DNA of 64,000 nt from Methylomonas subterranea. Its GTDB lineage: Bacteria > Pseudomonadota > Gammaproteobacteria > Methylococcales > Methylomonadaceae. The notes under the pieces were generated by a model. It was not told the DNA's origin. It saw only the letters and a list, made by a program, of their open reading frames with translations, and ran no database searches. This document shows positions 48,420 through 57,127 of this stretch, in pieces (the first letter of the stretch is position 1; each line of letters begins with the position of its first letter). The translations under genes and the position numbers were made by a program. The stretch is from NCBI RefSeq assembly GCF_024505185.1, contig NZ_JANIBJ010000020.1, positions 24,585 through 88,584 on the forward strand, in the 5' to 3' direction.

Positions 48420-49325
48420 TTATTTGCGTTTTCTGGCGGCTTTTTTAGCCGCTTTTTCCTCGCGGATTGCCGCCAGTTCCACCATTTCGGTTGCTATCAT
48501 CTCCGGAGTTTCCAAGCTGATCGGGCCCAAGGTGCCGGCTCTCAGTTCCGTTAAAAACAGTTTGGCGGCTTTATCCAGGTCAATTTGTTGGCCGGTGCGC
48601 AAGCAGCCTCTTTTTTTTCCGATGGCCTGTAATGCGGCGATTGCGGTATTCGGAATCTCTTCCAGTTGATAGCGCTTTTGCAATAGTTCCGGATATGCCG
48701 GCAAAAAATAGTCGAGCGCGAATAAAGCTATATCGTCGTGTTGGAAGGCGGTGTCCTTGATCGCGCCGGTCACGGCCAAACGATAGCCGCTGTTGCGGTT
48801 TTCCACGTTCGGCCACAGCACGCCGGGCGTGTCCGACAAGACGATGTTGTTTTTCAGATTGATGCGTTGCTGCATCTTGGTCACCGCCGGTTCGTTGCCG
48901 GTTTTGGCGATCGTGCGGCCGGCCAATACATTTATGATGGTGGATTTACCGACATTGGGGATGCCCATGATCATGGTGTAGATCACTTTGTTGGCCTCGG
49001 TTTTCTCCGGCAGCATCTTGCCGCACAGGTCGATGATTTGCTTGATCTTGTCAGGTTGCTGAGTGGTCACGGCCAGGGTTTTTACGCCTTGTTCCAGTTC
49101 CAAATAGGTTTGCCATCTTTGGGTAAGTTCCGGATCGGCCAAGTCGGTTTTGCTCAGCACGCGTATGGTGGGTTTGTCGTCACGGAGTTGTGCCAGCATG
49201 GGGTTCTGGCTGCTATACGGAATGCGGGCGTCGAGTATTTCGATGAGTAAATCGATATTCGGCAAAGCTTGCTTGATTTCTTTGCTGGCCTTGTGCATAT
49301 GACCCGGGTACCACTGTATTAACAT
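48420..49325 (-). CDS. rbgA: Ribosome biogenesis GTPase RbgA/YlqF
   Basis: A 301-residue circularly permuted GTPase acting in 50S assembly. The order of motifs is G4 (SKTDLAD, residue about 60), then G1 (GIPNVGKSTIINVL), then G3 (DTPGV), as in YlqF. The start MLIQWYPGHMHKASKEI is the conserved N-terminus; ATG 49323-49325 is chosen over a codon 30 bp upstream. The C-terminal basic tail (EEKAAKKAARKRK) would bind rRNA. Convergent with nadA. Confidence 0.93.
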   Translation of the reverse strand: MLIQWYPGHMHKASKEIKQALPNIDLLIEILDARIPYSSQNPMLAQLRDDKPTIRVLSKTDLADPELTQRWQTYLELEQGVKTLAVTTQQPDKIKQIIDLCGKMLPEKTEANKVIYTMIMGIPNVGKSTIINVLAGRTIAKTGNEPAVTKMQQRINLKNNIVLSDTPGVLWPNVENRNSGYRLAVTGAIKDTAFQHDDIALFALDYFLPAYPELLQKRYQLEEIPNTAIAALQAIGKKRGCLRTGQQIDLDKAAKLFLTELRAGTLGPISLETPEMIATEMVELAAIREEKAAKKAARKRK

Positions 49326-49485
49326 TTTGACTCTCGTTTTCGAAACAAATGTCATTCTACAGGAGGAAATCGGCTAAATCGTTAAACAAAAGCCAAATAA
49401 ACTTTCTTTTTTTTATAAAAGCTAATAAAATTGTCAGCTCAGCTTGTTTCAGAAACAAAGTGCTTAGGACATGTAGGGAGATGGT

Positions 49486-49677
49486 ATGCTTATCTTGACT
49501 CGTAGAGTGGGGGAGACCTTGATGATTGGTGATGAAGTCACTGTCACCGTTCTCGGCGTTAAAGGGAATCAAGTTCGGATTGGTGTCAATGCTCCGAAGG
49601 ATGTTTCTGTTCATAGAGAAGAGATTTACGAGAGGATTAAAAAAGAGCAATCTGAATCCAAATCCTCGGAGATTTAA
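49486..49677 (+). CDS. csrA: Carbon storage regulator CsrA
   Basis: CsrA is a dimeric mRNA-binding regulator that blocks or stimulates translation at GGA sites. The 63-residue protein starts [40 protein letters not shown] (strands and RNA-binding ends R44-type region VHREEIY), preceded by AGGGAG. The tRNA-Ser gene begins only 9 bp after its stop; csrA followed by tRNA-Ser and tRNA-Arg is conserved in gammaproteobacteria. It probably interacts with several c-di-GMP genes post-transcriptionally (inference). Confidence 0.97.
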   Translation: MLILTRRVGETLMIGDEVTVTVLGVKGNQVRIGVNAPKDVSVHREEIYERIKKEQSESKSSEI

Positions 49678-49685
49678 AAAGTTTT

Positions 49686-49776
49686 GGAGAGATGGCCGAG
49701 AGGCCGAAGGCGCTCCCCTGCTAAGGGAGTATGTGCCAAAAGCGCATCGAGGGTTCGAATCCCTCTCTCTCCGCCA
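49686..49776 (+). tRNA. tRNA-Ser (GCU)
   Basis: A 91-nt gene with encoded CCA. The acceptor GGAGAGA pairs with the 3' TCTCTCC, the anticodon loop CTGCTAA gives GCU, and a long variable arm and GGTTCGAAT T-loop identify a type II serine tRNA. It directly follows csrA. Confidence 0.96.
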
Positions 49777-49840
49777 TAAAAAGTAGTAAAAAGTAGTTGA
49801 CTAATTAAGTAAATAAATCCATAATAAGCGGCTCAAACAA

Positions 49841-49917
49841 GCGCCCGTAGCTCAGCTGGATAGAGTACACGGCTACGAACCGTGCGGTCGGGAGTTCGAA
49901 TCTCTCCGGGCGCGCCA
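49841..49917 (+). tRNA. tRNA-Arg (ACG)
   Basis: A 77-nt gene with CCA. Acceptor GCGCCCG pairs with CGGGCGC; the anticodon stem CACGG/CCGTG encloses CTACGAA, anticodon ACG (read as ICG after deamination). The T-loop is AGTTCGAAT. It lies 64 bp after tRNA-Ser. Confidence 0.96.
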
Positions 49918-49943
49918 TTTGAGTATTAAAATACCGAAATTAA

Positions 49944-50019
49944 TCCCCTGTAGCTCAGTCGGTAGAGCGGGTGACTGTTAATCACTAGGTCGGCGGTTCG
50001 AGCCCGTCCGGGGGAGCCA
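49944..50019 (+). tRNA. tRNA-Asn (GUU)
   Basis: A 76-nt gene with CCA. Acceptor TCCCCTG pairs with CGGGGGA (one G-U), the anticodon loop CTGTTAA gives GUU, and the T-loop is GGTTCGAGC. It is 26 bp after tRNA-Arg and ends the tRNA group. Confidence 0.96.
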
Positions 50020-50029
50020 AATAAATCAA

Positions 50030-50062
50030 GGGCTTAGGCAGAAATGTCTAAGCCCTTTTTTA
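50030..50062 (+). terminator. Intrinsic terminator after the tRNA cluster
   Basis: GGGCTTAG (50030-50037) pairs with CTAAGCCC (50048-50055) around a 10-nt loop and is followed by TTTTTTATT. A classical Rho-independent terminator for the csrA-tRNA transcript. Confidence 0.9.
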
Positions 50063-50209
50063 TTGCGTGGTCACTTTTATGGTCACTTTGTTTTTCACTC
50101 AAATCCGAAAAAATTTCGTGTTTGATCGAAAAATATACGGCACTAAACGACAAATAAGGTTTGAATGCAGTTGTAAGCGTTACCCACCGCCCTATGGCAA
50201 CGACGCGCT

Positions 50210-53200
50210 TTATTTTTCAGACAGGCGCGTTGGTTTTTCGCCGGCGTGAAATTTAAAGCAGCTGCGGCCGGCATGCTTGGCCTGATACATGGCGTGGTCG
50301 GCGCTCTTCATCAGGCAACCGGCTTCGATGCCATCGGCCGGATAGGTGGCAATTCCTATGCTAGATGAAATGTTGATCCGGTGTTCCTCGATCCGGAACG
50401 GTTCGGACAGGGTGTTCAACATATTCTTGGCCACCTTGGACAGATCGGTTTCCTGTTCGTAATTCGACAGTAAAACCACGAATTCATCCCCACCCAGTCG
50501 TGCGACAGTGTCGGACTCGCGTTTTACGCAGGTTGATAGCCGCGCCGCTACGTCTTTCAGCAAAAGATCTCCCACATCGTGGCCAAAGTTATCGTTTACC
50601 GGTTTGAATTTATCCAGATCGATGTACATCAGCGCCAGTTTGGTATTCTCACGTTTGGCCCGGGCCAGAGCCTGTTGCAAACGATCCGCCAGTAAAATCC
50701 GGTTGGGCAGGTTGGTCAACACGTCATGGTAAGCGATGTGGTGCATCTGCTCCTCTATGGCTTTCCGGGCCGTGATATCGATCATGGTGCCCACGTAGTG
50801 AGTTACGTCGCCATCGTCAGCCTTGACCGCCGTAATACTTTGCCACACCGGGCAAATTTCACCGTCCTTGCGCCGATTCCAAATTTCGCCCTGCCAACTG
50901 CCCGTGGAATTGATGCTTTCCCACATTGCGCCATAAAAGTCGGCGTCGTGCATGCCTGATTTCAGAATATTCATTTTGCGGCCGATGGCTTCGTCGGCCG
51001 TAAATCCGGTAATGCGGGTAAAGGCATGATTGATCTTCATGATGATGGCATCCGCATCGGTAACGACCATGCCTTCCTGCGATTCAAAGGCGGTGGCCGC
51101 GATGCGAAGGTCGGTTTCAACCCGTTTACGCTCGGTAATGTCGCGTGCAAAACCAAGCGTTCCCAGCGGCTCGCCGTTTTTGTCTATCACCGGCGCTAGA
51201 AAAATCTCGCTCCAGCGGCGGGTGCCGGAAGCATCCACAACTTCCTCTTCCATTGTTTTTCGTTGCCTTGACGCCAGCACTTGCTGGTCTTCCAATTGGT
51301 ATCTCAGGGCTTTTTCGCGCGGGTAAAAGTCGAAGTCGGTTTTACCCTCTACGGTTTCGGCACAGCCCCAGCGCATTTGCCGCGCCAATAACTGATTGAC
51401 CGCCAAAAACCGGCTTTCAGTGTCCTTGAGCCATACCAGGAACGGAATGTTATCGATTAAAACGCGAAGATAGCTTTCCTTTTCGCTCAAGGCTTTTTCC
51501 ACCTGCCGCTTTTCGGACATATATTGCGCAAACGGAATTGACGTGCCTTCCAGCAGATAGCTTTCCGGTTTGCCCAGCATGTAACCTTGAGCCAGCGTAA
51601 CGCCTATTTCCCTTAACTGCATGACGGTGCTTGACGACTCGACATAGACGAAGATGGTTTTTTTGCCCAATTGCGTAACCATGTCGACCATGGACTTCAG
51701 CATCATTTGCCGATTTTCGTCGCCGGTCGGCGGTTTGATGAAGTGGCCGTCGATTTTTACGTAGTCGACCGGAAACGTTTTTAGGTATTCGTAGCCGTTA
51801 AACCCCGCGCCGCTCATTCTCATCGCGGTATGGCAACCCAGGGCGCGGATCTTATTAACCATGTGTAGCGTGCTGTCGTGATGTTCGATGACGGCGCTTT
51901 CGGCAATTTCAAACATCAAACGGGCGGCATTGACCCAGCTCAGCTCCAATTTGTGGCGGACGATGTCAATCAACTCGACTTCCTTGCAGGCGCCGGCCGA
52001 CAATTTGATCGCCACAGAAATGTAGGCTTTATGCGCCGGCAAGGCCGCTAAGAAGTCGATGGCGTTTTCAATCACCCACAGGTCGACGGCGTGCATCAAG
52101 CCCATGCGTTCCGCCACCGGGATAAATATATTCGGCAAGACCGTCTTGCCGTCGTAACGCATTCTGAGCAGCACCTCATAATGAGAAATGGCGCCGTTTT
52201 CCAGCTCAACCACCGGTTGAAAGACCAGAAACAGAAGATTTTCTCGCAAGGCCTGCTCGACGATAGGCGCCCAGGTAATATCGTTTTGCCGCTCCTTGAT
52301 GCCCTTGCTTTGCAGGTCATAGACGCCTACCTTGTTTCGGTCGCAGCTTTTGCTGAATTGGCAAGCCTGGCGGGCATACAGCATTAATTTGCCGGGGTGC
52401 TCGCAGGAAATGACGTCGCGCGGCGTCGATATACCCAGCGAAAGGGTGACCTGATGATTGGCATCGTCGAAAACGAAGCGGTAATTCTCCACCGTCCTTT
52501 TGAAATTTTCCGCAAACATTCGGGCTTGCGCGGTATCCATATCTTCCAGAAACAGACAAAATTCGTTATCGCCGACCCGAGCGAACAGGCTTTTGGACGG
52601 TGCCAGTTTACGCATCAAAACGGCCAGTTCCACCAACAGGCGAGCTCCGACATCGAAGCCTTTCCACTCGTTGATTAGGCAAAAACGATCGACTTCGATA
52701 AATAGCAAGGCGGCATTTCGGTGCAATTTATGGCAGCGATTTAACGCCAGCTTGAGTCGGTTTTCGAAGTTGCCGCGATTGAAAAAACCGGTGAGTTCGT
52801 CATGAGCCACCAGATATTTGAGTTGAGCATCGCTGACGTTTCTTGCCGACAGCTCAAGCAAAAGTTGTTTCTTTTGCGCGTTGTGAAGTAATCGTTGTTG
52901 TGCAAGTTTCAGCAAAAAATTGACCGTCAACAACAATTCTTGTCGGTGGAAGGGAGAAGCCAGTTTATGCGTCAAGCCGCTGTCGTCATCGGCTCGGCCG
53001 GGATTGCCCGGCGAGTCGGATACCTCTAGGTTATTGTCGCCGATAACCAGCAAGGGAATAGCTACCTCGTCATCGGCGTCGGCAAGATTGCGCCGCATCT
53101 CGCCGAGCTGGCACCGCGGCAGGTTTTCGTTGACTACAATCAAGCCGATTTTTTCGGGCTGATCGTAAAACAATTGCAATGTGCGGTAAATTGATTCGCC

Positions 53201-53326
53201 GGTTTCGGCATGGCGGATATCGGAGTATCCGTGATCCTTTAAGGCGGCATCAATCTGGCGGCGGGAGGCATCGTTGTGTTCCGCAACGATGATGATCTTA
53301 TCTTTCAGCGCATCTTTGGCTATCAT
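50210..53326 (-). CDS. REC-GGDEF-EAL-PAS-PAS-GGDEF protein with degenerate N-terminal modules
   Basis: A 1038-residue soluble protein. The N-terminal receiver-like domain lacks the Asp (LIVVNENLP). A first GGDEF reads RVGDNEF and a first EAL reads YEVLLRM, with DDFGTG replaced by MSGAGFNG and the EGVET motif by YVESSS, so both look catalytically dead and may bind nucleotides. Two PAS domains follow (about 640-870; NIPFLVWLKDTESRFLAVNQ, FTRITGFTADEAIG), then an intact C-terminal GGDEF (ARLGGDEFVVLL, RESD inhibitory site). So only the last module should make c-di-GMP. An enzyme ending in GGDEF after EAL is unusual. Transcribed alone. Confidence 0.9.
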   Translation of the reverse strand: MIAKDALKDKIIIVAEHNDASRRQIDAALKDHGYSDIRHAETGESIYRTLQLFYDQPEKIGLIVVNENLPRCQLGEMRRNLADADDEVAIPLLVIGDNNLEVSDSPGNPGRADDDSGLTHKLASPFHRQELLLTVNFLLKLAQQRLLHNAQKKQLLLELSARNVSDAQLKYLVAHDELTGFFNRGNFENRLKLALNRCHKLHRNAALLFIEVDRFCLINEWKGFDVGARLLVELAVLMRKLAPSKSLFARVGDNEFCLFLEDMDTAQARMFAENFKRTVENYRFVFDDANHQVTLSLGISTPRDVISCEHPGKLMLYARQACQFSKSCDRNKVGVYDLQSKGIKERQNDITWAPIVEQALRENLLFLVFQPVVELENGAISHYEVLLRMRYDGKTVLPNIFIPVAERMGLMHAVDLWVIENAIDFLAALPAHKAYISVAIKLSAGACKEVELIDIVRHKLELSWVNAARLMFEIAESAVIEHHDSTLHMVNKIRALGCHTAMRMSGAGFNGYEYLKTFPVDYVKIDGHFIKPPTGDENRQMMLKSMVDMVTQLGKKTIFVYVESSSTVMQLREIGVTLAQGYMLGKPESYLLEGTSIPFAQYMSEKRQVEKALSEKESYLRVLIDNIPFLVWLKDTESRFLAVNQLLARQMRWGCAETVEGKTDFDFYPREKALRYQLEDQQVLASRQRKTMEEEVVDASGTRRWSEIFLAPVIDKNGEPLGTLGFARDITERKRVETDLRIAATAFESQEGMVVTDADAIIMKINHAFTRITGFTADEAIGRKMNILKSGMHDADFYGAMWESINSTGSWQGEIWNRRKDGEICPVWQSITAVKADDGDVTHYVGTMIDITARKAIEEQMHHIAYHDVLTNLPNRILLADRLQQALARAKRENTKLALMYIDLDKFKPVNDNFGHDVGDLLLKDVAARLSTCVKRESDTVARLGGDEFVVLLSNYEQETDLSKVAKNMLNTLSEPFRIEEHRINISSSIGIATYPADGIEAGCLMKSADHAMYQAKHAGRSCFKFHAGEKPTRLSEK

Positions 53327-53509
53327 GAATTCCTGCCAACGTGGTGATTAAAATGGCGTTATTTTTCAGTACGCGTGCCCGCCCGGCTCTTTTTTATGAA
53401 AAAGCAAGCCTTATCATTACGTTAGCAGCTTTTGAAGTCTTTTGTAACCTTGTCGTCGATATTCTTTCCTTCAGAGTTTTTTTTTGATTTACAGCTGCAA
53501 GGACGGCGG

Positions 53510-54802
53510 CTAGCGCCTGGTCGGGTAGCACAGGCGCAGCGTGCAGCGGGACTGGGCCAATTTGCCGTCCCGCACATTGATCGTGCCGTTGCCGTCCAGG
53601 TCGCGGACGTCGTTGGCGGCGGCCCGCGGGGTTTTGCTGGCGGCGGCCAGAATCAGCGCGATGTCGATGCGGTCGATATCGCCGTCCAGATCGATGTCGC
53701 CCAGGGCCGGCACGCTGAAGGTGACTTCGTCGTAACCCGGATTGGCGCCGTCGCTTACCGTCAGTTTGAAGGTGTAATTACCGGTTTTCAGCGGCAGGAA
53801 GCTCGGCGTCGCGGTCGAGGCTCCGACCAGGGTCACGGCCGGGCCTTGGGTTTGCTGCCAGGCGTAGCTGAGCGGACTCGGGCCGGGTTGCGGGTCGCTG
53901 CTGGCGCCGCCGTTCAGGCTGACGCTGCTGTTCAGGCGGATCACGCGGTCGGCGCCGGCGTTGGCTATCGGCAGCAATTGCGGCGGCGGGGGCGGCGGCA
54001 AGGTGTCGACCATATCCAGCAAGGCGGCGGAATAATCGGCGGCGCTCAGGCCGGCGTTGAACAGCACGTAGAACGGCTCGGAAGCTTGGCTGCGCTGATT
54101 GGACGCGACTTGCAGTTCCACCAGGTAGGCGCCGACCGGGCCGCCGGCCACGCCGATGGCGTTTTCCAGGAAAAAGTTTAAATGGGTGTGCAGGCTGCCC
54201 TGGTTATTGGCGGCATCGACGATCATTTCGGTTTTGCCGCCGACGCCGGCACCGGTAAAGAAGGTGAAGCTTTCCTGGTTGCCGGCGCCCGGCCCGAAAC
54301 AAAACAGTTGGCCGCCGCATTGGTTGTAATCGGTGATTACCATGGCCGGGTCGATGCCGCCGGCCAGTTTGATGCGGACGTTGCCGGGCGCGTCGGCCCA
54401 GGCGCCGGCGGTACTGCTCCAATAGCGTAGTTTGCCGCTGGCTCGGTAGCGCACCAGTTCGCCGGGGTTCAGCATGTTTTGCACGGCTTGGAAGCCGGGA
54501 TTCGGGGTTTTGTTGGGTCCGCCGGAAAAGTCGCGAAAATCGCTCAAAAACACCATTTTGCCGGTGGCGCCTTCGATCGGCAGCGTATTCGGCGGCAAGT
54601 TCAGGCCGGCGACCAATTGCGCCAGATCGCAGCCGACCGCGCCCGGCGTACGGCAGAAGCCGGCCGCCATACTGTCGCCGTCGCCCCAGATTTCCACGTC
54701 CAGGTGCACGGCCCGGGCCGGGCTTGACAGGCCGAACAGCAGGGGCAGAGCGGGGAGCCATGGGCCGGTTGTTAAGAGTGATCGCTGTATCGAAGCAGGC
54801 AT
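53510..54802 (-). CDS. Secreted protein with all3515-like domain, PKD domain and dockerin-like repeats
   Basis: A 430-residue exported protein, with a signal peptide (LPALPLLFGLSSPARA). The N-terminal domain (about 30-265) shares DFRDFSGGPNKTPNPGF, LHTHLNFFLENA, GGPVGAYLVELQV and FYVLFNAGL with the PEP-CTERM protein at 57128, so they are paralogous. A proline hinge leads to a PKD domain (ANAGADRVIRLNSSVSLNGGASSDP, TFKLTVSDG) and two dockerin-like calcium loops (DIDLDGDIDRIDIALIL, DLDGNGTINVRD). There is no PEP-CTERM anchor. The last gene of the zinc island; it probably acts at the cell surface. Confidence 0.85.
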   Translation of the reverse strand: MPASIQRSLLTTGPWLPALPLLFGLSSPARAVHLDVEIWGDGDSMAAGFCRTPGAVGCDLAQLVAGLNLPPNTLPIEGATGKMVFLSDFRDFSGGPNKTPNPGFQAVQNMLNPGELVRYRASGKLRYWSSTAGAWADAPGNVRIKLAGGIDPAMVITDYNQCGGQLFCFGPGAGNQESFTFFTGAGVGGKTEMIVDAANNQGSLHTHLNFFLENAIGVAGGPVGAYLVELQVASNQRSQASEPFYVLFNAGLSAADYSAALLDMVDTLPPPPPPQLLPIANAGADRVIRLNSSVSLNGGASSDPQPGPSPLSYAWQQTQGPAVTLVGASTATPSFLPLKTGNYTFKLTVSDGANPGYDEVTFSVPALGDIDLDGDIDRIDIALILAAASKTPRAAANDVRDLDGNGTINVRDGKLAQSRCTLRLCYPTRR

Positions 54803-54852
54803 GGGTTTAACTCCTGGATAGTAATCCGGTTAACGGAAAAGTAACAAAACGG

Positions 54853-57045
54853 CTAGAACGTGGCGCGGAAACCGAGCACGACGCTGCGGCCCGGCTCCGG
54901 CGCGAAATTGCGTAGAAACGAAACCGAGCCGCGGATTTCTTCGTTGAGCAGGTTGTTGGCCTTGGCAAACAGCCACAGATCCAGCGGCTCCAGGCCGCGC
55001 CAGTGGTAGTCGGCGGAGGCGTTGAGCAAGTGGTAACCCGGCGTGGCGGTCTCGTCGTTGCCCGGCCGGTTTTGCATTTGGCCCCTGGTGTAACGCAGAG
55101 CGGCGTTCCAGCGCTGGTCGCCGAAGCCGATTTCCGCGCCCAGCCGCAACGGCGGCAGGCGTGGCACGTCATCGTCGATAAATCGGCCGCGGACGAAATC
55201 GGAGAACAGAGTCAGCTTCAATTGGCCGAAGCGGGTGTCGGCCAGGGTGGTCTGGGCTTCGGCTTCGTACCCTAGGAACAAGGCGTCGCGCTGGTGGTAG
55301 GCGTAGACCGGCAGGCATTCGACCAGGTTGACGCAGGCTGGGTAGAACTGGGCTTCGTGGTAGCTGTAAAAGCCCTCGGGCTGCAGCTTCTGGTAAATGT
55401 ATTGTTCGGTCCAGTTGGCGTAAGCGTTGATTCTCGCCGCCAAGCTTTCGCCATGCCAATCCAGGCCCAGGTCGGCCAGATTGGCGGTTTCGTTGCCGAG
55501 GCGAACATTGCCGATCTCGAAGCTACGGGTCGACAGGTGCGGACCCAACGCCAGCAATTCCTGAATATCCGGCGAACGTTTGGCCCGGCTCAGCGACAGG
55601 CTGAGCGTGGCGGCCTTTGCTGCTTGCCAGTTGGCCGCCAGCGAAATCGAATCGGCGCGAAAATTCAGCGACTCCGGCAAGGCCACCGCCGGATAAATGG
55701 AAACTTGTCCGGGCGGGGAGGGAAAGGTTAATTCCGTGGCGGTCGGGTCGATACGGCTGCGTTCGGTGCGCAAGCCCAATTCGAACCGCCACTGGCCGAA
55801 AGCCAGTTTTTGCAGGCTGAACAGGCCTAGCATGTCGCCGTTGGTGGGCGGCACGAAACTCTCCACGCCCAGCGCCGAAAAATAGCGGTCCTGCCATTGG
55901 GCGCCCAGGGTGCCGGACCAGGGTTCCAGAACGTGGTGCTCGATTTCGAAGCGGCCCTCGCCGACCCGGTTGTCGAAAGTGGTGAACGGTAGGCGGCCTT
56001 CCAGTTCAGTGTGGCTGTAATCGACCAGACCGTAGCGGAACGCGGCTTTGTCGACACCGCGTATTGGTGCGTACCATTCGCTTTTGAAATCGTAACGGGT
56101 TTGGCGCATGTCGATCCGAATGTCCGGATTTAGGGCTTGCGGGCCCAGAATATCGTCGAACTGATCCAGCAAGGCCGGGTCGATGTCGGGCAGAATCAGC
56201 TCCAGTCCGTCGAGATTGCTCGGGTCGACGCCGTGGCTGCTTTTCGGAATGCCGTAGCGGTTGGTGAAATGGCCGACCGACATACCGGCCATGCCGTGAT
56301 CGCCCAGCCAGGAGGCGCCCAGAAAACCGCCGACGCTCTCGCTGTCGGTGTTGGGGATGGTGCCGCGGGCGTTCAGGATGTTGTTCAGGCCGAATTGTTC
56401 GCGGATCGCGTCGGCGGCGATAGCTTCGCCGGGAATTTCGGTGTCGTTGCGGTTGCGGTGAAATCCGCCGATTTTTAGCGCGAATTGGTCCCGGCCCAAA
56501 TCAAGTTTGAAGCCGGCGTTGGTGCCGTCGGCGTTGGTGTCGAAGCGCTGTTCCAGCGCGCCTTGCAGCAAGCGTTCCGGCACCCGCTCGGGGATGCGGC
56601 CGTCCTTGACATTGACCATGCCGCCGATGGCATTGCCGCCGTAGCGTATGATGTCGGCGCCGCGCGCCACCTCGATTTCCTCGGCGAACAGCGGTTCGAT
56701 GGCGTTGGCGTGGTCGGGGCTCAGAAACGACGCATCGTGGCTGCCGATGCCGTCCTGCATGATCCTGACCCGCGAACCGGTAAGGCCGCGAATCACCGGT
56801 AGGCCGACGCCGGGTCCGAAGGAGGCGTTGGCCACGCCCATCTGGTTTTGCAGGGTCTGGCCCAGATTGTCGGCTTGTTGCAATTTAAGCGCGTCGCCCT
56901 TGATCGAGTTGAAATTAGGCGTGATGCGCTGGGCCGGCGTGTCGGCAGTGACTTCCACGGCTTCCAATTCCGTTTCGGCATCCGCCGCCGCGGCCGGCAC
57001 TGCGGCGGCTGCCGCCAGCATTATCCAAAATGCGTGTGGTTTCAT
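54853..57045 (-). CDS. TonB-dependent outer-membrane receptor, putative zinc/metal uptake
   Basis: A 730-residue TonB-dependent receptor. ATG 57043-57045 gives a signal peptide (MKPHAFWIMLAAAAAVPAAAA). The plug has GDALKLQQADNLGQTLQNQMGVANASFGPGVGLPVIRGLTGSRVRIMQDGI, and the barrel ends SVVLGFRATF with terminal Phe. A TTG 51 bp upstream would spoil the signal. It resembles ZnuD-type receptors in plug wording, and it lies downstream of the PEP-CTERM gene behind the Zur-like box, so zinc or a zinc complex is the likely cargo. I see no His-rich loop, so substrate is inferred from context. Confidence 0.87.
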   Translation of the reverse strand: MKPHAFWIMLAAAAAVPAAAADAETELEAVEVTADTPAQRITPNFNSIKGDALKLQQADNLGQTLQNQMGVANASFGPGVGLPVIRGLTGSRVRIMQDGIGSHDASFLSPDHANAIEPLFAEEIEVARGADIIRYGGNAIGGMVNVKDGRIPERVPERLLQGALEQRFDTNADGTNAGFKLDLGRDQFALKIGGFHRNRNDTEIPGEAIAADAIREQFGLNNILNARGTIPNTDSESVGGFLGASWLGDHGMAGMSVGHFTNRYGIPKSSHGVDPSNLDGLELILPDIDPALLDQFDDILGPQALNPDIRIDMRQTRYDFKSEWYAPIRGVDKAAFRYGLVDYSHTELEGRLPFTTFDNRVGEGRFEIEHHVLEPWSGTLGAQWQDRYFSALGVESFVPPTNGDMLGLFSLQKLAFGQWRFELGLRTERSRIDPTATELTFPSPPGQVSIYPAVALPESLNFRADSISLAANWQAAKAATLSLSLSRAKRSPDIQELLALGPHLSTRSFEIGNVRLGNETANLADLGLDWHGESLAARINAYANWTEQYIYQKLQPEGFYSYHEAQFYPACVNLVECLPVYAYHQRDALFLGYEAEAQTTLADTRFGQLKLTLFSDFVRGRFIDDDVPRLPPLRLGAEIGFGDQRWNAALRYTRGQMQNRPGNDETATPGYHLLNASADYHWRGLEPLDLWLFAKANNLLNEEIRGSVSFLRNFAPEPGRSVVLGFRATF

Positions 57046-57127
57046 CGTAATTTGTACAAATTTTGCTGCCGCGATAACGATGCCGGGCTGGTTCAACCCG
57101 GCATCGCTCGAGCGTTTGGCGCCAGTG

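Noticed and set aside
49357..49650. Minus-strand 97-codon frame covering csrA
   Set aside because: CsrA with its ribosome binding site and synteny to tRNA-Ser is on the plus strand; the other frame has no support.
50067..50249. Plus-strand 60-codon frame after the tRNA cluster
   Set aside because: It starts inside the terminator tail, runs into the end of the GGDEF gene, and has no recognisable domain.
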